Positions 27,601-42,600 of a stretch of DNA of 60,000 nt are shown here, piece by piece. A program made the position numbers and the translations under genes. This DNA comes from Nematostella vectensis (taxonomy: Eukaryota > Cnidaria > Anthozoa > Actiniaria > Edwardsiidae), in contig NC_064042.1 in assembly GCF_932526225.1 (NCBI RefSeq), forward strand, positions 436,001 through 496,000, read 5' to 3'. The stretch's first letter is position 1; the number at the start of each line of letters is the position of its first letter. Below the pieces are notes generated by a model that saw nothing but the letters and a program-made list of their open reading frames with translations, searched no databases and was not told the origin of the DNA.

Positions 27601-30600
27601 TCTGGAGTTCCGCAAGCATCACTGCAAAGAGCCTGTGCCAACATCAGAGCTGAACTCTGTCGTCTCGCTTTGTGTGCTGTTTGATGCTCTGGCCACAGAG
27701 GAGAATGGGGTAAGAATGTCTTATCCAACAAATGGGGTTAAAATGTTTGACCAACTTATCCAGCTTATTTATCCAATGAATGTCAAAAGAGATGTTTGTT
27801 ATTCAAGTGGTTTTCTAAAGAAAGCAAAGCTAAACCGACTAGACCTTTTCTCGATGTCTCATATACAGTTTCTGAATGGTCTTTTTTGTAAGTACTTTTT
27901 CTTACGTTTTAAATCTTTCAGGTCCATGCCCACGAGGAGAGCTATGCGCGCATGCTGGAGCTATGGTTCTTGTTCTGCCTTATCTGGTCTGTGTGCGCAT
28001 CCGTAGACGAGGACAGCCGAAAAAAGATGGACAACTTCCTACGAGAACTCGAGGGACAGTTCCCTGCCAAGGTAAGCAACATTGTTTGGAACCAGATCTT
28101 TACTGTTTCACTCTGTTACTTTGCCATGTTATTCCACACGTGTCGTGAGAGAAACATCAGGATATGTTATTAACTCCTGTCTTAGGACACGGTGTATGAA
28201 TACCACGTGGACATCAAGCAGAAGACGTGGGCCTCATGGGAAGACAAGCTGAGAAGTGGATGGCGCTACAACCCAAGGTACCCTTCCCCTTCCCTTATCG
28301 AACCCCCTTCCTCCTACCCCAACCCTAGCTACCCCCCTTTCCCTCCCTGTTCTATCAAAGTCTGTTACAACGAGGTATTAATGATTCTTCTTTGTCTTAT
28401 CTGATTGTTTTTTTCTACGTGTAAAGTATATCAATTAGTGGTGTATTTTTTACAAGCTTTGTACTCTATCGCAGTGTCCCGTTCTACAAGATCATGATCC
28501 CTACAGTAGATACCGTCAGGTACGACTTCTTGGTCTACAACCTGATCCAGGCTAAGCGTCCGGTCCTACTGACCGGTCCAGTCGGCACTGGAAAGACGTC
28601 AGTGGCGCAGAAAGTGCTGCAGAAGCTGGACCCAAAGACCTTCGGGCTGCTCGTGATAAACATGTCTGCGCAGACGTCATCCAACGATGTGCAGGAAATC
28701 ATAGAGAGCAAGGTGGAGAAGAGAACTAAAGGTAACAATCACTCGCACATGGGTGTGTTTATTACATGTCGACCCCCCTCTTACTGTATACCGTAGCTCA
28801 CAGATAGCAAGTAGGTGTTATCCTCCCCCCGCCTTTTCCTTTTGGCCATATATGTACGTGGATATTTCTTTCTCTTCCTCGCCAGGGGTGTACGTGCCTA
28901 TCGGAGGCAAGCAGATGATCACCTTCATGGATGACTTCAACATGCCTGCTAAAGATACGTTCGGTTCCCAGCCTCCTCTAGAGCTGATCCGACTGTGGAT
29001 AGACTATGGCTTCTGGTATGACAGGATGAAGCAGACAGTCAAGTACGTTAAGGTAAGGGTGGAAATCCGGTGCAATACAATCTGCTCAGGAACAGAATAA
29101 AAAGGGAAAGAAAGCTTGCCGTGCTAAGTACTACGAAGCAAAAGTAAAAGATCTTCAAGGCTGCAAGCCTGTCCAGTGGTGGAAGGATATTAAACAGCTT
29201 AGTGGCTTTTCTAAGATTGAACGCAAAATCTCCATCACCGATCGCCAACACCTTGCTGGTGAAGAACAAGACTCCAAGCGGCTGGCCAACGTCATCAACG
29301 ACGAATTTTGTCACCAATGAGCGTTTACATAACTTTTTTTTCTTAATCTCTTTTAGTATTCTTTATATAATATAGTTTTTTAATAATGAAATATACATTT
29401 TTAAATTAATTTTGTAATTAATTATTTATAGTTATATCTTACTTTTTGTAATTGTCCGTAATTCAGACTAGTGGCTGCCATGGATTTTAAAATAAAGCTA
29501 TTGCACAACTATTGCTGCAGGCTTTTTCTAATACAAGATTTGATGATGGCCATTGATTGAAATTGCTCGATATTCTGTTGAAATCTCAACTTGTTACAGG
29601 ATATGCACTTGTTGGCGTCCATGGGTCCTCCTGGCGGTGGCAGGATGGTGATCTCTAAGCGACTGCAGAGCAGATTCAATTTGATCAACATGACGTTTCC
29701 ACAGGTACCGACCCAATTAGCCCCAAGCTAATAAGTATAAATGTCTAACAGCCACCCCGCTTTTATTGACAAATCTCTGACAAAATTCAACCATATGGAT
29801 GCGCCTACTATTTTTTATTACCCATCTCTAGGAGAGCCAGATCAAGCGTATCTTCGGCACAATGATCAACCAGAAACTGCAGGATTTCGAGGAGGATGTC
29901 AAACCACTGGGCGATATCATGACCCAAGCCACCATCGAGATCTACAACACTATCGTGGCCAAGATGCTGCCAACTCCCACCAGGATACACTATCTCTTTA
30001 ATCTTAGAGACATTTCTAAGGTAAGCCATAGGGTGTTTCCAAATATACGCTATCCAATCAATCTTAGACCTTTATCGTAGCTCGTAGTATTCCATACCAC
30101 CTCTAGCAGCTATTGGGAGAATTTTGTTTGGTATCTCGATGGCATGTTTGTTTTGTATTCTTAGCTACGGGTATAGGAAAGGGTTAAAGATTGGGACTGA
30201 CTATGGAAGGACCTTTTGTCAGAGACATTTTTAAAGCCAGTATATGAGACCTGTCTAAGGCAAATACTGGCTATGGGGACTACAGATATGTCTCATGCTA
30301 ATTGAGTCTTCTTGTCCATTGTGACAGATTTTCCAAGGGCTTCTCCGCGCGAACAAAGATCTGCATGACACCAAGACGGCCATCTCCCGACTTTGGGTGC
30401 ATGAATGCTTTAGGTAGGTTCTTCTGCTTTACTTGTGAACTACTACTACTTCCCTTTTTTTACTTATGAACTAATAACTAAAGTATGTCGGGATAAGGTT
30501 CCAGAAAGTGAACTGTTTGTTGTATATTTCAGAGTGTTCTCGGATCGTCTGATCGACAACACCGATCGCGAGTCGTTTGTCACGCTGCTCAGCGACAAGC

Positions 30601-33600
30601 TCGGCTCCATGTTCGACCTGACCTTTCATAACCTCTGCCCCAACAGGCAGTCGCCGATATTCGGTGAGTAGACATACCAAATTACCGATATTCGGTGAGT
30701 AGACATACCAAATTACCGATATTCGGTGAGTGGACATACCAAATTACCGATATTCGGTGAGAAGACATACCAAATTACCGATATTCGATGAGTGGTTATT
30801 TTGAAGTTCTCTTAAAAATATACGGTTGTTTTTAGAATATAAACAATAACAAAGGAGTGGCTGCTCAAGATTCTTTAATGTACAGGTAACTTCATGAAGG
30901 ACGACACGATGTATGAGGACCTAGTAGACTTCAAGGCAATCAAGAGGTACATGGAGGACCAGATGGAAGATTACAACATGGAGCCAGGCGTCATCGCCAT
31001 CAACCTCGTGCTCTTCCGTGACGCCATAGAACACGGTATGCATTACTACAATATCACACACACGCCATAGAACAGGGTATTCATGACTACAATAATAAAA
31101 ACACGTCATAGAACAGGGTATGCATTACTACAATAACAAACAAACGCCATAGAACACGGTATGCATTACTACAATATCACACACACGCCATAGAACACAG
31201 TATGCACCTGTCGATGTGTGCTCACAAACAAACAGTGAAGACATTACGACACCGATTAGCTAAGGCCTGTTACGCTAGCAATTTTTTGCTTCGCGATCAC
31301 GCTTACCTTGTTATTAGCTTCTTGTTTATTCTCACTAGTTACGCGTATCGTCCGTGTGATTGGCCAGCCTCGCGGTAACATGCTACTTGTTGGTATCGGC
31401 GGTAGCGGCCGCCAAAGTCTCACTCGTCTGGCATCATACATCATCGAGTACAAGGTGTTCCAGATAGAGGTCACTAAACACTACAGGCGACAGGAGTTCA
31501 GAGATGGTGAGTAGTATACACGTACCGAGTGACGTCTTTGTTCCTTTACGTACCGAGTGACAACATGCCTCCTGACATCAAGTTGATTAATCTTCTTGTA
31601 GATCTAAAGCGGTTGTTCCTGACATCTCGTTGATGAATCTTCTTCTTGTAGATCTAAAGCGGTTGTTCCTGACTTCACGTTGATGAATCTTCTTCTTGTA
31701 GATCTAAAGCGGTTGTTCTTGACATCTCGTTGATGAATCTTCTTCTTGTAGATCTAAAGCGGTTGTTCCTGACATCAAGTTGAGGAATCTTCTTGTAGAT
31801 CTTAAGCGGTTGTTCCTGACATCAAGTTGAGGAATCTTCTTGTAGATCTAAAGCGGTTGTTCCTGACATCCCGTTGATGAATCTTCTTCTTGTAGATCTA
31901 AAGCGGTTGTTCCTGACATCCCGTTGATGAATCTTCTTCTTGTAGATCTAAAGCGGTTGTTCCTGACATCACGTTGATGAATCTTCTTCTTGTAGATCTA
32001 AAGTGGTTGTTCCTGACATCTCGTTGATGAATCTTCTTCTTGTAGATCTAAAGCGGTTGTTCCTGACATCACGTTGATGAATCTTCTTCTTGTAGATCTA
32101 AAGTGGTTGTTCCTGACATCAAGTTGATGAATCTTCTTCTTGTAGATCTAAAGTGGTTGTTCCTGACATCAAGTTGATGAATCTTCTTCTTGTAGATCTA
32201 AAGCGGTTGTTCCTGACTTCACGTTGATGAATCTTCTTCTTGTAGATCTAAAGCGGTTGTTCCTGGCATCACGTTGATGAATCTTCTTCTTGTAGATCTA
32301 AAGGGGTTGTTCCTGGCATCAAGTTGATGAATCTTCTTCTTGTAGATCTAAAGCGGTTGTTCCTGACTTCACGTTGATGAATCTTCTTCTTGTAGATCTA
32401 AAGCGGTTTTTCCTGGCATCATCTTTATGAATCTTCTTCTTGTAGATCTAAAGCGGTTGTTCCTGACTTCACGTTGACGAATCTTCTTCTTGTAGATCTA
32501 AAGCGGTTGTTCCTGACTTCCCGTTTATGAATCTTCTTCTTGTAGATCTAAAATGGTTGTTCCTGACTTCACGTTGATGAATCTTCTTCTTGTAGACCTA
32601 AAGCGGTTGTACTACCAGGCTGGAGTGGATAACAAGCCAACAGTATTTCTCTTCAATGACACCCAGGCCCTGGAGGAAGGCTTCCTTGAGGATGTCAACA
32701 ATATTCTCAGCAGCGGGGAGGTGCCCAACCTCTATAAACCGGACGAGTTTGAGGAGGTGGGTATATGCTGATATGCTGTTGCACCTGATAAACCGGGCAT
32801 GGTCGAGTCGGATAGAGTTTATGTACGCTATTCCAAGATAATACTTTTTTGGTTGACACGAAACAACGACTTTGGCTGTAGATAAACAACCTTGACAAGT
32901 TGTTTGATTCAGCTTATTATTTCCCTTGATAATTTTTACTATTTCTTCTTTTGCGTGGATGATCCAGGGGTTAAAGTTATAAGCAGGAACACGCTAAGTT
33001 TTCATTTTGTTTACGGCCTTTTTTTTTTTGCTTGATGTTTATTGCTTCGTCTGGTATCATGTTCTGCTAACCAAAACGTTTAGTGTACAATCATGAACAT
33101 GTCACATGCTAAGGATTTGTTTGTCGTCCAGGTCTGTACCGCGTTGCGTGAAATACTAAGGCTTTGTTTGTCGCGCAGGTTCATACCGGGTTGCGTGACA
33201 TGCTAAGGCGTTGCATCACATGCTAAGGCTTTGTTTGTCGTGCATGTCCGTACCGCGTTGCGTGACATGCTAAGGATTTTGTCGTGTAGGTCCGTACCGC
33301 GTTGGTGACATGCTAAGGCTTTGTTTGTCGTGCAGGTCCGTACCGCGTTGCGTGACATGCTAAGGCTTTGATTGTCGTGCAAGTCCGTATCGGGTTGCGT
33401 GACATGCTAAGGCTTTGATTGTCGTGCAGGTCCGTATCGGGTTGCGTGACATGCTAAGGCTTTGTCGTGCAGGTCCGTACTGCGTTGCGTGACATGCTTA
33501 GGCTTTGTTTGTCGTGCAGGTCCGTACCGCATTGCGTGACATGCTAAGGCTTTGTTTGTCGTGTAGGTCCGTACCGCGTTGCGTGACATGCCAAGGCTTT

Positions 33601-36600
33601 GTCGTGCAGGTCCGTACCGGGTTGCGTGACATGCTAAGGCTTTGTTTGTCGTGCAGGTCCGTACCGGGTTGCGTGACATGCTAAGGCTTTGTCGTGCAGG
33701 TCCGTACCGCGTTGCGTGACATGCTAAGGCTTTGTTTGTCGTGCAGGTCCGTACCGCGTTGCGTGACATGCTAAGGCTTTGTTTGTCGTGCAGGTCCGTA
33801 CCGGGTTGCGTGACATGCTAAGGCTTTGTCGTGCAGGTCCGTACCGGGTTGCGTGACATGCTAAGGCTTTGTTAGTCGTGCAGGTCCGTACCGGGTTGCG
33901 TGACATGCTAAGGATTTTGTCGTGCAGGTCCGTACCGCGTTGCGTGACATGCTAAGGCTTTGTTTGTCGTGCAGGTCCGTACCGCGTTGAGTGACATCGC
34001 CGCAAAGGAAGACGTACAGGACACCCCCGAGTCCATGTTCCTCTTCTTCATTGAGCGCGTGCGCAGTAACCTCCACATCGTGTTGTGTATGAGCCCTGTC
34101 GGCGATCCTTTCAGGTGGGTTGCCTGTGGACCGCATTTTTTCTTCTTCTGTGAAGACCCAGCAAACTAGAAACTATCGTTGAGAAAGTCTAGATGAAGCT
34201 TTTTTTATAGTTTATATTCAGTCCTAAGCTATTCAAAAGATTCCACCTAACTTATAAAGTTTTGTTATTGATCAGATCATCTTAGCGCTGTGTGAGAAAT
34301 GCCATTCTACTGTTCTTGTCTTAGAAATCGCATTCGTATGTACCCCGCCTTCGTAAACTGTACGACGATAGACTGGTTCAGCGAGTGGCCAGGTGATGCG
34401 TTGCTCGAGGTCGCAGAGCGATACCTGGAGAATATCGAGCTAGGAGATGAGGAGACGAAAGCCAACGTAGCGCAAATCTTTGTGACGGTCCACCGCTCAG
34501 TCGTGGACATGTCCGCCCGTATGTTGCTAGAGCTGAAAAGGCACAATTATGTCACGCCCACGAACTACCTAGAGCTTGTGTCTGGCTACCAGAGGTGAGG
34601 GGACCTTTACACAACGACTTTTAACAATTATGTCATCCCCACGAACTACCTAGAGCGTGTCTGGCTACCAGAGGTTAGGCGACCTTTACACAACGACTTA
34701 TAACAATTATGTTACACCCACGAACTACCTAGAGCTTGTGTCTGGCTTCCAGAGGTAAAGCGACCTTTACAAATCGACTTACACCAATTATGTCACCCCC
34801 ACGAACTACGTAGAGCCTGTGTCTGGCTACCAGAGGTGAGGGGACCTTTTCATGTTTAAGGACATTTAGTTTCCTTCGAATAACGTCTGTTATTTCACAG
34901 TGAAGTTGTGTTGTTATGAGTGGGTTTTGGGGGCGTGGTGAAGAAATGGGTGGGTGCTTGGGTCGTGCGCGAGCCCCCTCATGAAAAGTTTTAAAGTTGC
35001 CTTCATTCCATACTCCTAGCAGGACTTCTTTCTAAATTAACTCTTACTAAAGTAGGTTTTTCATTGGAGATGAATTCCCTACTGTTTTATTATAATTGTT
35101 GATTAACTGTTTCTGCACAGTCTGTTATTTTACAGCGAAGGTGTGTTGGTATGGGTGGGTCCTAATTAAAAAACGGTTCCCTTGATTTCATACCTACTTC
35201 ATACTGAAGTAGGTTATTTATTGGAGATGAATTCCCTACTGTTTTATTATTATTATCATTGTTGATTAACTTCTTTATAGTCTCCTGGGAGAAAAGAAAA
35301 AGACGGAGCACTGTTATTTTACCTTCGAAAGCAACTGCCACTTACATAACCACAATGTCCCTTTTGTGTTTAGTCTTCTGGCGGAGAAAAAGAAGGAGCT
35401 TGGTGACGCGGCGAGTAAACTTCGTAACGGCTTGGACAAGATCGATGATACGCGCGCTAAGGTGGAGGTGATGTCCGTGGAGCTGGAAGACGCCACACTC
35501 AAGGTTGCCGAGTTCCAGAAGCAGTGCGAGGAGTACCTCGTGGTCATCGTGCAGCAGAAGCGAGAGGCGGACGAACAGCAGAAGGTAGGTGCTAAAGCAG
35601 ACAACGACTCGCTCATCGAAAGACGCAATGGAATTTAAGTGAGAAGCATGTATTTATTAACCTTCACCTCCAAACGATACTTTCCTGGACAAATGGCACA
35701 GACGAGGAGTGATGCTAGGCTAGTATTCATGTAAAACTCTCGTTGATCTCCTTACAAATGGCAAAGCCGTGATGTTATTCTATTATCCATGTAAAACTCT
35801 GGTTGATCTCTTAACAGATGGTGCAGGCGAGAAGTGAAAAGATCGCTATTGAGGAAGACAAGTGCCGCGTGATGGCAGAGAATGCTCAGCATGACCTGGA
35901 CGAGGCGATCCCCGCACTGCAAGAAGCAATGAAGGCATTGGAGTCGCTCAATAAGAAGGACATGACAGAGATCAAGTCGTACGGCCGCCCCCCTGCACTC
36001 GTCGAGAAGGTCATGGAGGCAGTCATGATCCTCAGGCAGTCGGAGCCCACATGGGCGGAAGCCAAGAGGCAACTAGGTAAGTGTTACCCCACATGGCGGA
36101 GGCCAATATTCAACTGGATAAGTGTTACCCCACATGGCGGAGGCCAATATTCAACTGGATAAGTGTTACCCCACATGGCGGAGGCCAATATTCAACTAGA
36201 TAAGTGTTACCCCACATGGCGGAGGCCAATAGTCAACTAGATAAGTGTTACCCCATATGTCGGAGGCTAATATTCAACTAGATAATTGATACCCCACATG
36301 GCGGAGGCCAATATTCAACTTGATAAGTGTTACCCCCCATGACGGAGGCCAATATTCAACTAGATAAGTGTTACCCCACATGGCGGAGGCCAATAGTCAA
36401 CTAGATAAGTGTTACCCCACATCGCGGAGGCCAGTATTCAACTAGATAAGTGTTACCCCACATGGCGGAGGCTAGTATTCAACTAGATAATTGTTACCCC
36501 ATATGGCGGAGGCTAATATTCAACTAGATAAGTGTTACCCCACATGGCGGAGACCAAGAGGCAAGTAGGTGGGTGTTACTTCTCATGTGTGTTTTTTTTC

Positions 36601-39600
36601 CTCAAAATACGTACCTTTTAAGATTCCGTCAATACATTCGATTCTTTCAGGTGACGGCAACTTTATCAAGCAGCTTGTTAACTACGATAAGGACAACATG
36701 ACTGATCGTATTCTCAAGAAGATCGGTACATATTGTGCACAGCCTGACTTCCAGCCTGAGATCATCGGCCGCGTGTCTCTTGCCGCCAAGTCCCTATGCA
36801 TGTGGGTACGGGCTATGGAGGTATACGGCAGGATCTACCGGGTGGTGGAACCCAAGAAACAGAGACTTCACCAAGCTACTGCTCAGCTAGAGGAGAAACA
36901 AGCCATCTTGGCGGAGGCTAAAGCCAAGCTCAAGGAGGTGAGGCTAGGGGGTGGGAAAGGTATTATTGGGCTTTGGTGAAAAAAGGTAAGGCACCACATC
37001 CTTGTAGAAACAGGGGGAGGGAGATGGAATATAAGATGGTAAGGGGGGGAAATGGAATATGAGATGGTGAGGGGGGGAGATGGAATATGAGATGGAGGGT
37101 GGGGGAAGGTGGAATATAAGATGGTGATGGGGGAGATGGAATATAAGATGGTGAGGGGGGGGGGGGAGATGGAATATGAGGGCAAGTTGACTTGGGCGCT
37201 AAGGCATCAAGTTACTACTCAGCTCGAAGTAAATCTTGGCAGACACTGAAGGCAAGCTGACGGAGGAAGTGTAGCATGGGGTTTTGTTGAACTGGGTGGT
37301 AAAGGTTGAAGCTCAAAGAGAAACAGGGCACGTTTAAGCCAATATCAGGGACCCAGGGAAGTGAGGGGTGGAGGGGGAGCGTGGGATTGGGGTATATAAG
37401 TTTCAGGGTGTTGTTTTGATGAATTTATGACGAGTTGAGGCATTGCGGCAAAGTTTTAACAGTACTCGAAACTTGCACTTTTTTATCCTTTCAAAAAAGG
37501 GACTTCTAAGGGTTAGATCACGGTATATTCTTTTTATTCAAGCTACTTGCTGACTTACAATGAGCCATTTTCTGATCAAATTGAGTTCTGTTTATCCAGG
37601 TTACAGACCGGATGGAGGAGCTTAAGCGCCAGTACGACGAGAAGTCCGCTCAGAAAGAAGAGCTGCGAGCGAAAGCCGAGCTCCTGGAGATCAAGCTCGA
37701 CCGTGCTGGCAAACTGGTGTCTGGACTGGCGGGGGAGAGGGACCGATGGGAAGCAAGTGTCACGGTGAGTCGGCATTTTTATCAGCAGTTTAATATCTTC
37801 CTTAAAGCCGCATTGACACCAGTTTACTTCCGGAGGTCCAACGAAAACCTCAAACGTTAAAAGACAAAAGAATCTATTAGAATCCGAGATATTTAACAGG
37901 CCATCCGCTCTAAATTATCAATCACATCCTCAAAGAGACTTCCAATAGGCACAATGTTACGTAATCGACCGGAAGTAAACTGGTGACAATGCGGCTTTAA
38001 TGTCTTGTCCAATGGAACAATAGCCATTAAAGGGCGCCACCATTTAAGGCAAGTTAAGTTCTAGGTCTTCCTCGGTTGTCCAGTGGAGCAATAGCCTTTC
38101 GTGTGGCGTGGAAAACTTTCCTTTGTTAGGCTGGCCCTACCTCCCATATTACTAGCACTGTATAATATTTCGTTTGTGCCATATTATGCATCGTGTTACA
38201 TCTCTGTGATTACATCTCGCCTGTATTAGACTTATTGCGCCACTCCTACTTTTTAAATTTTTCGCTGGCAGTAGGTTTTCCCCGTATGGTCTGTTACTTG
38301 TATAAGGGGCTCCATTTAAAACTTTTCGCCCTTACTGACAAAGTGTATTTGTGTTGTTTAGATACTGGAGGAGAATATCGGTTATCTGGTGGGAGACTGT
38401 CTGATTGCCGCTGCCTTTATGTCATACGCTGGTCCTTTCCTCTCCAACTACCGGGACGAGCTGGTACTCAAGACGTGGCTGGCACAGGTCCGGCAGCTAG
38501 GCGTGGCCTGCAACCCGAACTTCTCCTTCTCGGGGTTCCTGGCCAAGCCTACCACAGTTCGGGAATGGAATATCCAGGTAAACCTTCTGCAGTACGTTAG
38601 TGGAATATCTAGGTAAGCCTACCACAGTGCGTTAGTGGAATATCCAGGTAAGCCTACCACAGTTCGTGAATGGAATATCCAGGTAAACCTTCTGCAGTCC
38701 GTTAGTGGAATATCTAGGTAAGCCTACCACAGTGCGTTAGTGGAATATCCAGGTAAGCCTACCACAGTCCGTTAGTGGAATATCCAGGTAAGACTACTGC
38801 AGTCCGTTAGTGGAATATCCAGGTAAGACTACTGCAGTCCGTTAGTGGAATATTTTTATTTGCTTACCGTCTCATGTCTTTTTTTGAGCATATATCTTTG
38901 TTACAGGGCTTACCGTCTGATGCCTTCTCCACTGAGAATGGTGTCATGGTAACACGAGGGAACCGCTGGCCACTGATGATCGACCCTCAAGGACAGGCGC
39001 TCAAATGGATCAAGAACATGGAGGGGAAAAGTGTAAGTCGTGATGTCCTTTCTACAAAATCAGACACCCATCCGACACCATATAAGCTCATTTTTCTAAT
39101 TTACTTATAAAGCAATTGTGTCTCTAGCAATGTTTCGTCAGTTTGCTTAAGAGGAAACACTACAGAAACATGTTGCACTTGCAATGCTTTGTTTAGTTTT
39201 TTTTAACCCGTATTTCGTGGTTTTCTCTCAGGGTCTCAAGATAATCGATTTGCAACAGTCAGATTACCTCAGGACTCTTGAGAACGCCGTGCAGTTCGGG
39301 AGCCCTGTGTTACTCCAGAATGTGCAGGTATGTTCTGCTACACGCCCTCTTTTGCGGGTATGACAAAAAATATTCATTTTGGTCCAAATCCTGGTCATGG
39401 TGCGGCCAGGAAATGAGCAAGACCTTTATGTTAAACTTTGAAATGAGCAATCCATTATGCTACGTTACACTGTATGCATCATTCTATTCTATAATATCTC
39501 TCATCCGCAGGAAGAACTTGATCCCTCACTCGCTCCTATCCTCAACAAGTCTGTCGTCAAAGTCGGTAAGAAAGGGGATACAAAACCATGTCAAACCATG

Positions 39601-42600
39601 TTACTCACCACACTATGGTTTTCCCCCTCCAGAAGTTATTACCATCGTAAATAAATCCAGAGAAACGCTGTTAAGCCTAGCATCACTTATTCCACTAGCT
39701 TGCGACCACTGCGCATGTCAACACTAGCATTCGTCCCTTTTCCCACATGCAGGCGGCCGCTACCTGATCAAGTTAGGCGACAAGGAGGTTGAGTACAGCC
39801 CTGACTTCCGGTTCTACATCACCACTAAACTTAGTAACCCTCACTACACCCCGGAGATCTCTACCAAGACCACTATCGTCAACTTCGCCGTCAAAGAGCA
39901 AGGTAAGATAACAGCTGAGCAATGGGCAACCTTGTAGCCGAAAACCTCAGTATCGTAAACAGGTGGGGCTTCAGCTAGAAAAAGAACGATCCGCAGTGAG
40001 CTCTGAACCAAGAAGTCCTCCAGTAAGAGAACGAATGTCCCTCTGTGGAGCGGACAAGCTCGGTTCAGAAGAGTTACCAATAGTTTATGTGATACCTATG
40101 GCCAGTACATTGGTTTACGTGATATCCGCTGATTTCTAATTGGCTAAAGTATATACCGCTCATTGCTTGTAGTAGATCTCGCCAGCTGATTGGTTGTGAT
40201 ATTTCCCTTAGGTCTCGAGGCACAGTTGTTGGGTATTGTGGTGCGAAGAGAGCGACCGGAGCTTGAGGAGCAGAAGGATGCGCTGGTCATCAACATCGCT
40301 GCTGGCAAGAAGAAGCTGGAAGAGTTGGAAGACGAGATTCTCAGGTAACACTCAATAGCAGTACTGCCAGTCTAACATGACCACATTCTTTGCTCAGGCT
40401 ACTAACTAGTCACATCGGCCCCTGTCTAACATGACCACATTCTTTGCTCAGGCTACTAACTAGTCATATCAGCCCCTGTCTAACATAACCACATTCTTTG
40501 CTCAGGCTACTAACTAGTCACATCGGCTCCTGTCTAACATGACCATGTACTTTGCTCAGGCTACTAACTAGTCATATCGGCCCCTGTCTAACATGACCAT
40601 GTCCTCTGCTCAGGCTACTAACTAGTCATATCGGCCCCTGTCTAACATGACCATGTCCTTTGCTTGGGCTGCTAACAAGTCACATCGACCCCTGTCTAAC
40701 ATGACCATGTCCTTTGCTCCGTCTACTAACAAGTCACATCGGCCCCTGTCTAACATGGCCATGTCCTTTGCTTGGGCTACTAACTAGTCACATTGGCCCC
40801 TGTCTAACATGACCATGTCCTTTGCTTGGGCTGCTAACAAGTCACATCGACGCCTGTCTAACATGACCATGTCCTTTGCTCAAGCTACTAACTAGTCACG
40901 TCGACCCCTGTCTAACATGACCATGTCCTTTGCTTGGGCTACTAACTAGTCACATCGGCTCCTGTCTAACATGGCCATGTCCTCTGCTCAGGCTACTAAC
41001 AAGTCACATCGACCCATGTCTAACATGACCATGTCCTTTGCTTGGGCTGCTAACAAGTCACATCGACCCCTGTCTAACATGGCCATGTCCTTTGCTTGGG
41101 CTGCTAACAAGTCACATCCGCCCCTGTCTAGCATGACCATGTCCTTTGCTTGGGCTGCTAACAAGTCACATCCGCCCCTGTCTAACATGACCATGTCCTT
41201 TGCTTGGGCTGCTAACAAGTCACATCCGCCCCTGTCTAACATGACCATGTCCTTTGCTTGGGCTGCTAACAAGTCACATCCGCCCCTGTCTAACATGACC
41301 ATGTCCTTTGCTTGGGCTGCTAACAAGTCACATCCGCCCCTGTCTAACATGACCATGTCCTTTGCTTGGGCTGCTAACAAGTCACATCCGCCCCTGTCTA
41401 ACATGACCATGTCCTTTGCTTGGGCTGCTAACAAGTCACATCCGCCCCTGTCTAACATGACCATGTCCTTTGCTTGGGCTGCTAACAAGTCACATCCGCC
41501 CCTGTCTAACATGACCATGTCCTTTGCTTGGGCTGCTAACAAGTCACATCAGCCCCTGTCTAACATGACCATGTCCTTTGCTTGGGCTGCTAACAAGTCA
41601 CATCGGCCCCTGTCTTACATGACCATGTCCTTTGCTCAGGCTACTAACTAGTCATATCGGCCCCTGTCTAACATGACCATGTCCTTTGCTTGGGCTGCTA
41701 ACAAGTCACATCGGCCCCTGTCTTACATGACCATGTCCTTTGCTCAGGCTACTAACTAGTCATATCGGCCCCTGTCTTACATGACCATGTCCTTTGCTCA
41801 GGCTACTAACTAGTCATATCGGCCCCTGTCTAGCATGACCATGTCCTTTGCTTGGGCTGCTAACAAGGCACATCGACCCCTGTCTAACATGACCATGTCC
41901 TCTGCTCAGGCTACTAACTAGTCACATCGACCCCTGTCTAACATGACCATGTCCTTTGCTCCGTCTACTAACAAGTCACATCGGCCCCTGTCTAACATGG
42001 CCATGTCCTTTGCTCAGGCTGCTAGCTTGTCACATTGGCCCCTGTCTAACATGACCATGTCCTTTGCTTGGGCTGCTAACGAGTCACATCGACCCCTGTC
42101 TAACATGACCATGTCCTTTGCTCAAGCTATTAACTAGTCACGTCGACCCCTGTCTAACATGACCATGTCCTTTGCTTGGGCTACTAACTAGTCACATCGG
42201 CTCCTGTCTAACATGGCCATGTCCTCTGCTCAGGCTACTAACAAGTCACATCGGCCCCTGTCTAACATGACCATGTCCTTTGCTTGGGCTGCTAACAAGT
42301 CACATCGACCCCTGTCTAACATGGCCATGTCCTTTGCTTGGGCTGCTAACAAGTCACATCCGCCCCTGTCTAACATGACCATGTCCTTTGCTTGGGCTGC
42401 TAACAAGTCACATCCGCCCCTGTCTAACATGACCATGTCCTTTGCTTGGGCTGCTAACAAGTCACATCCGCCCCTGTCTAACATGACCATGTCCTTTGCT
42501 TGGGCTGCTAACAAGTCACATCCGCCCCTGTCTAACATGACCATTTCCTTTGCTTGGGCTGCTAACAAGTCACATCCGCCCCTGTCTAACATGACCATGT

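Noticed and set aside
33407-34136. - strand ORFs with [18 protein letters not shown] repeats
   Set aside because: Antisense of the exon 52 acceptor array.
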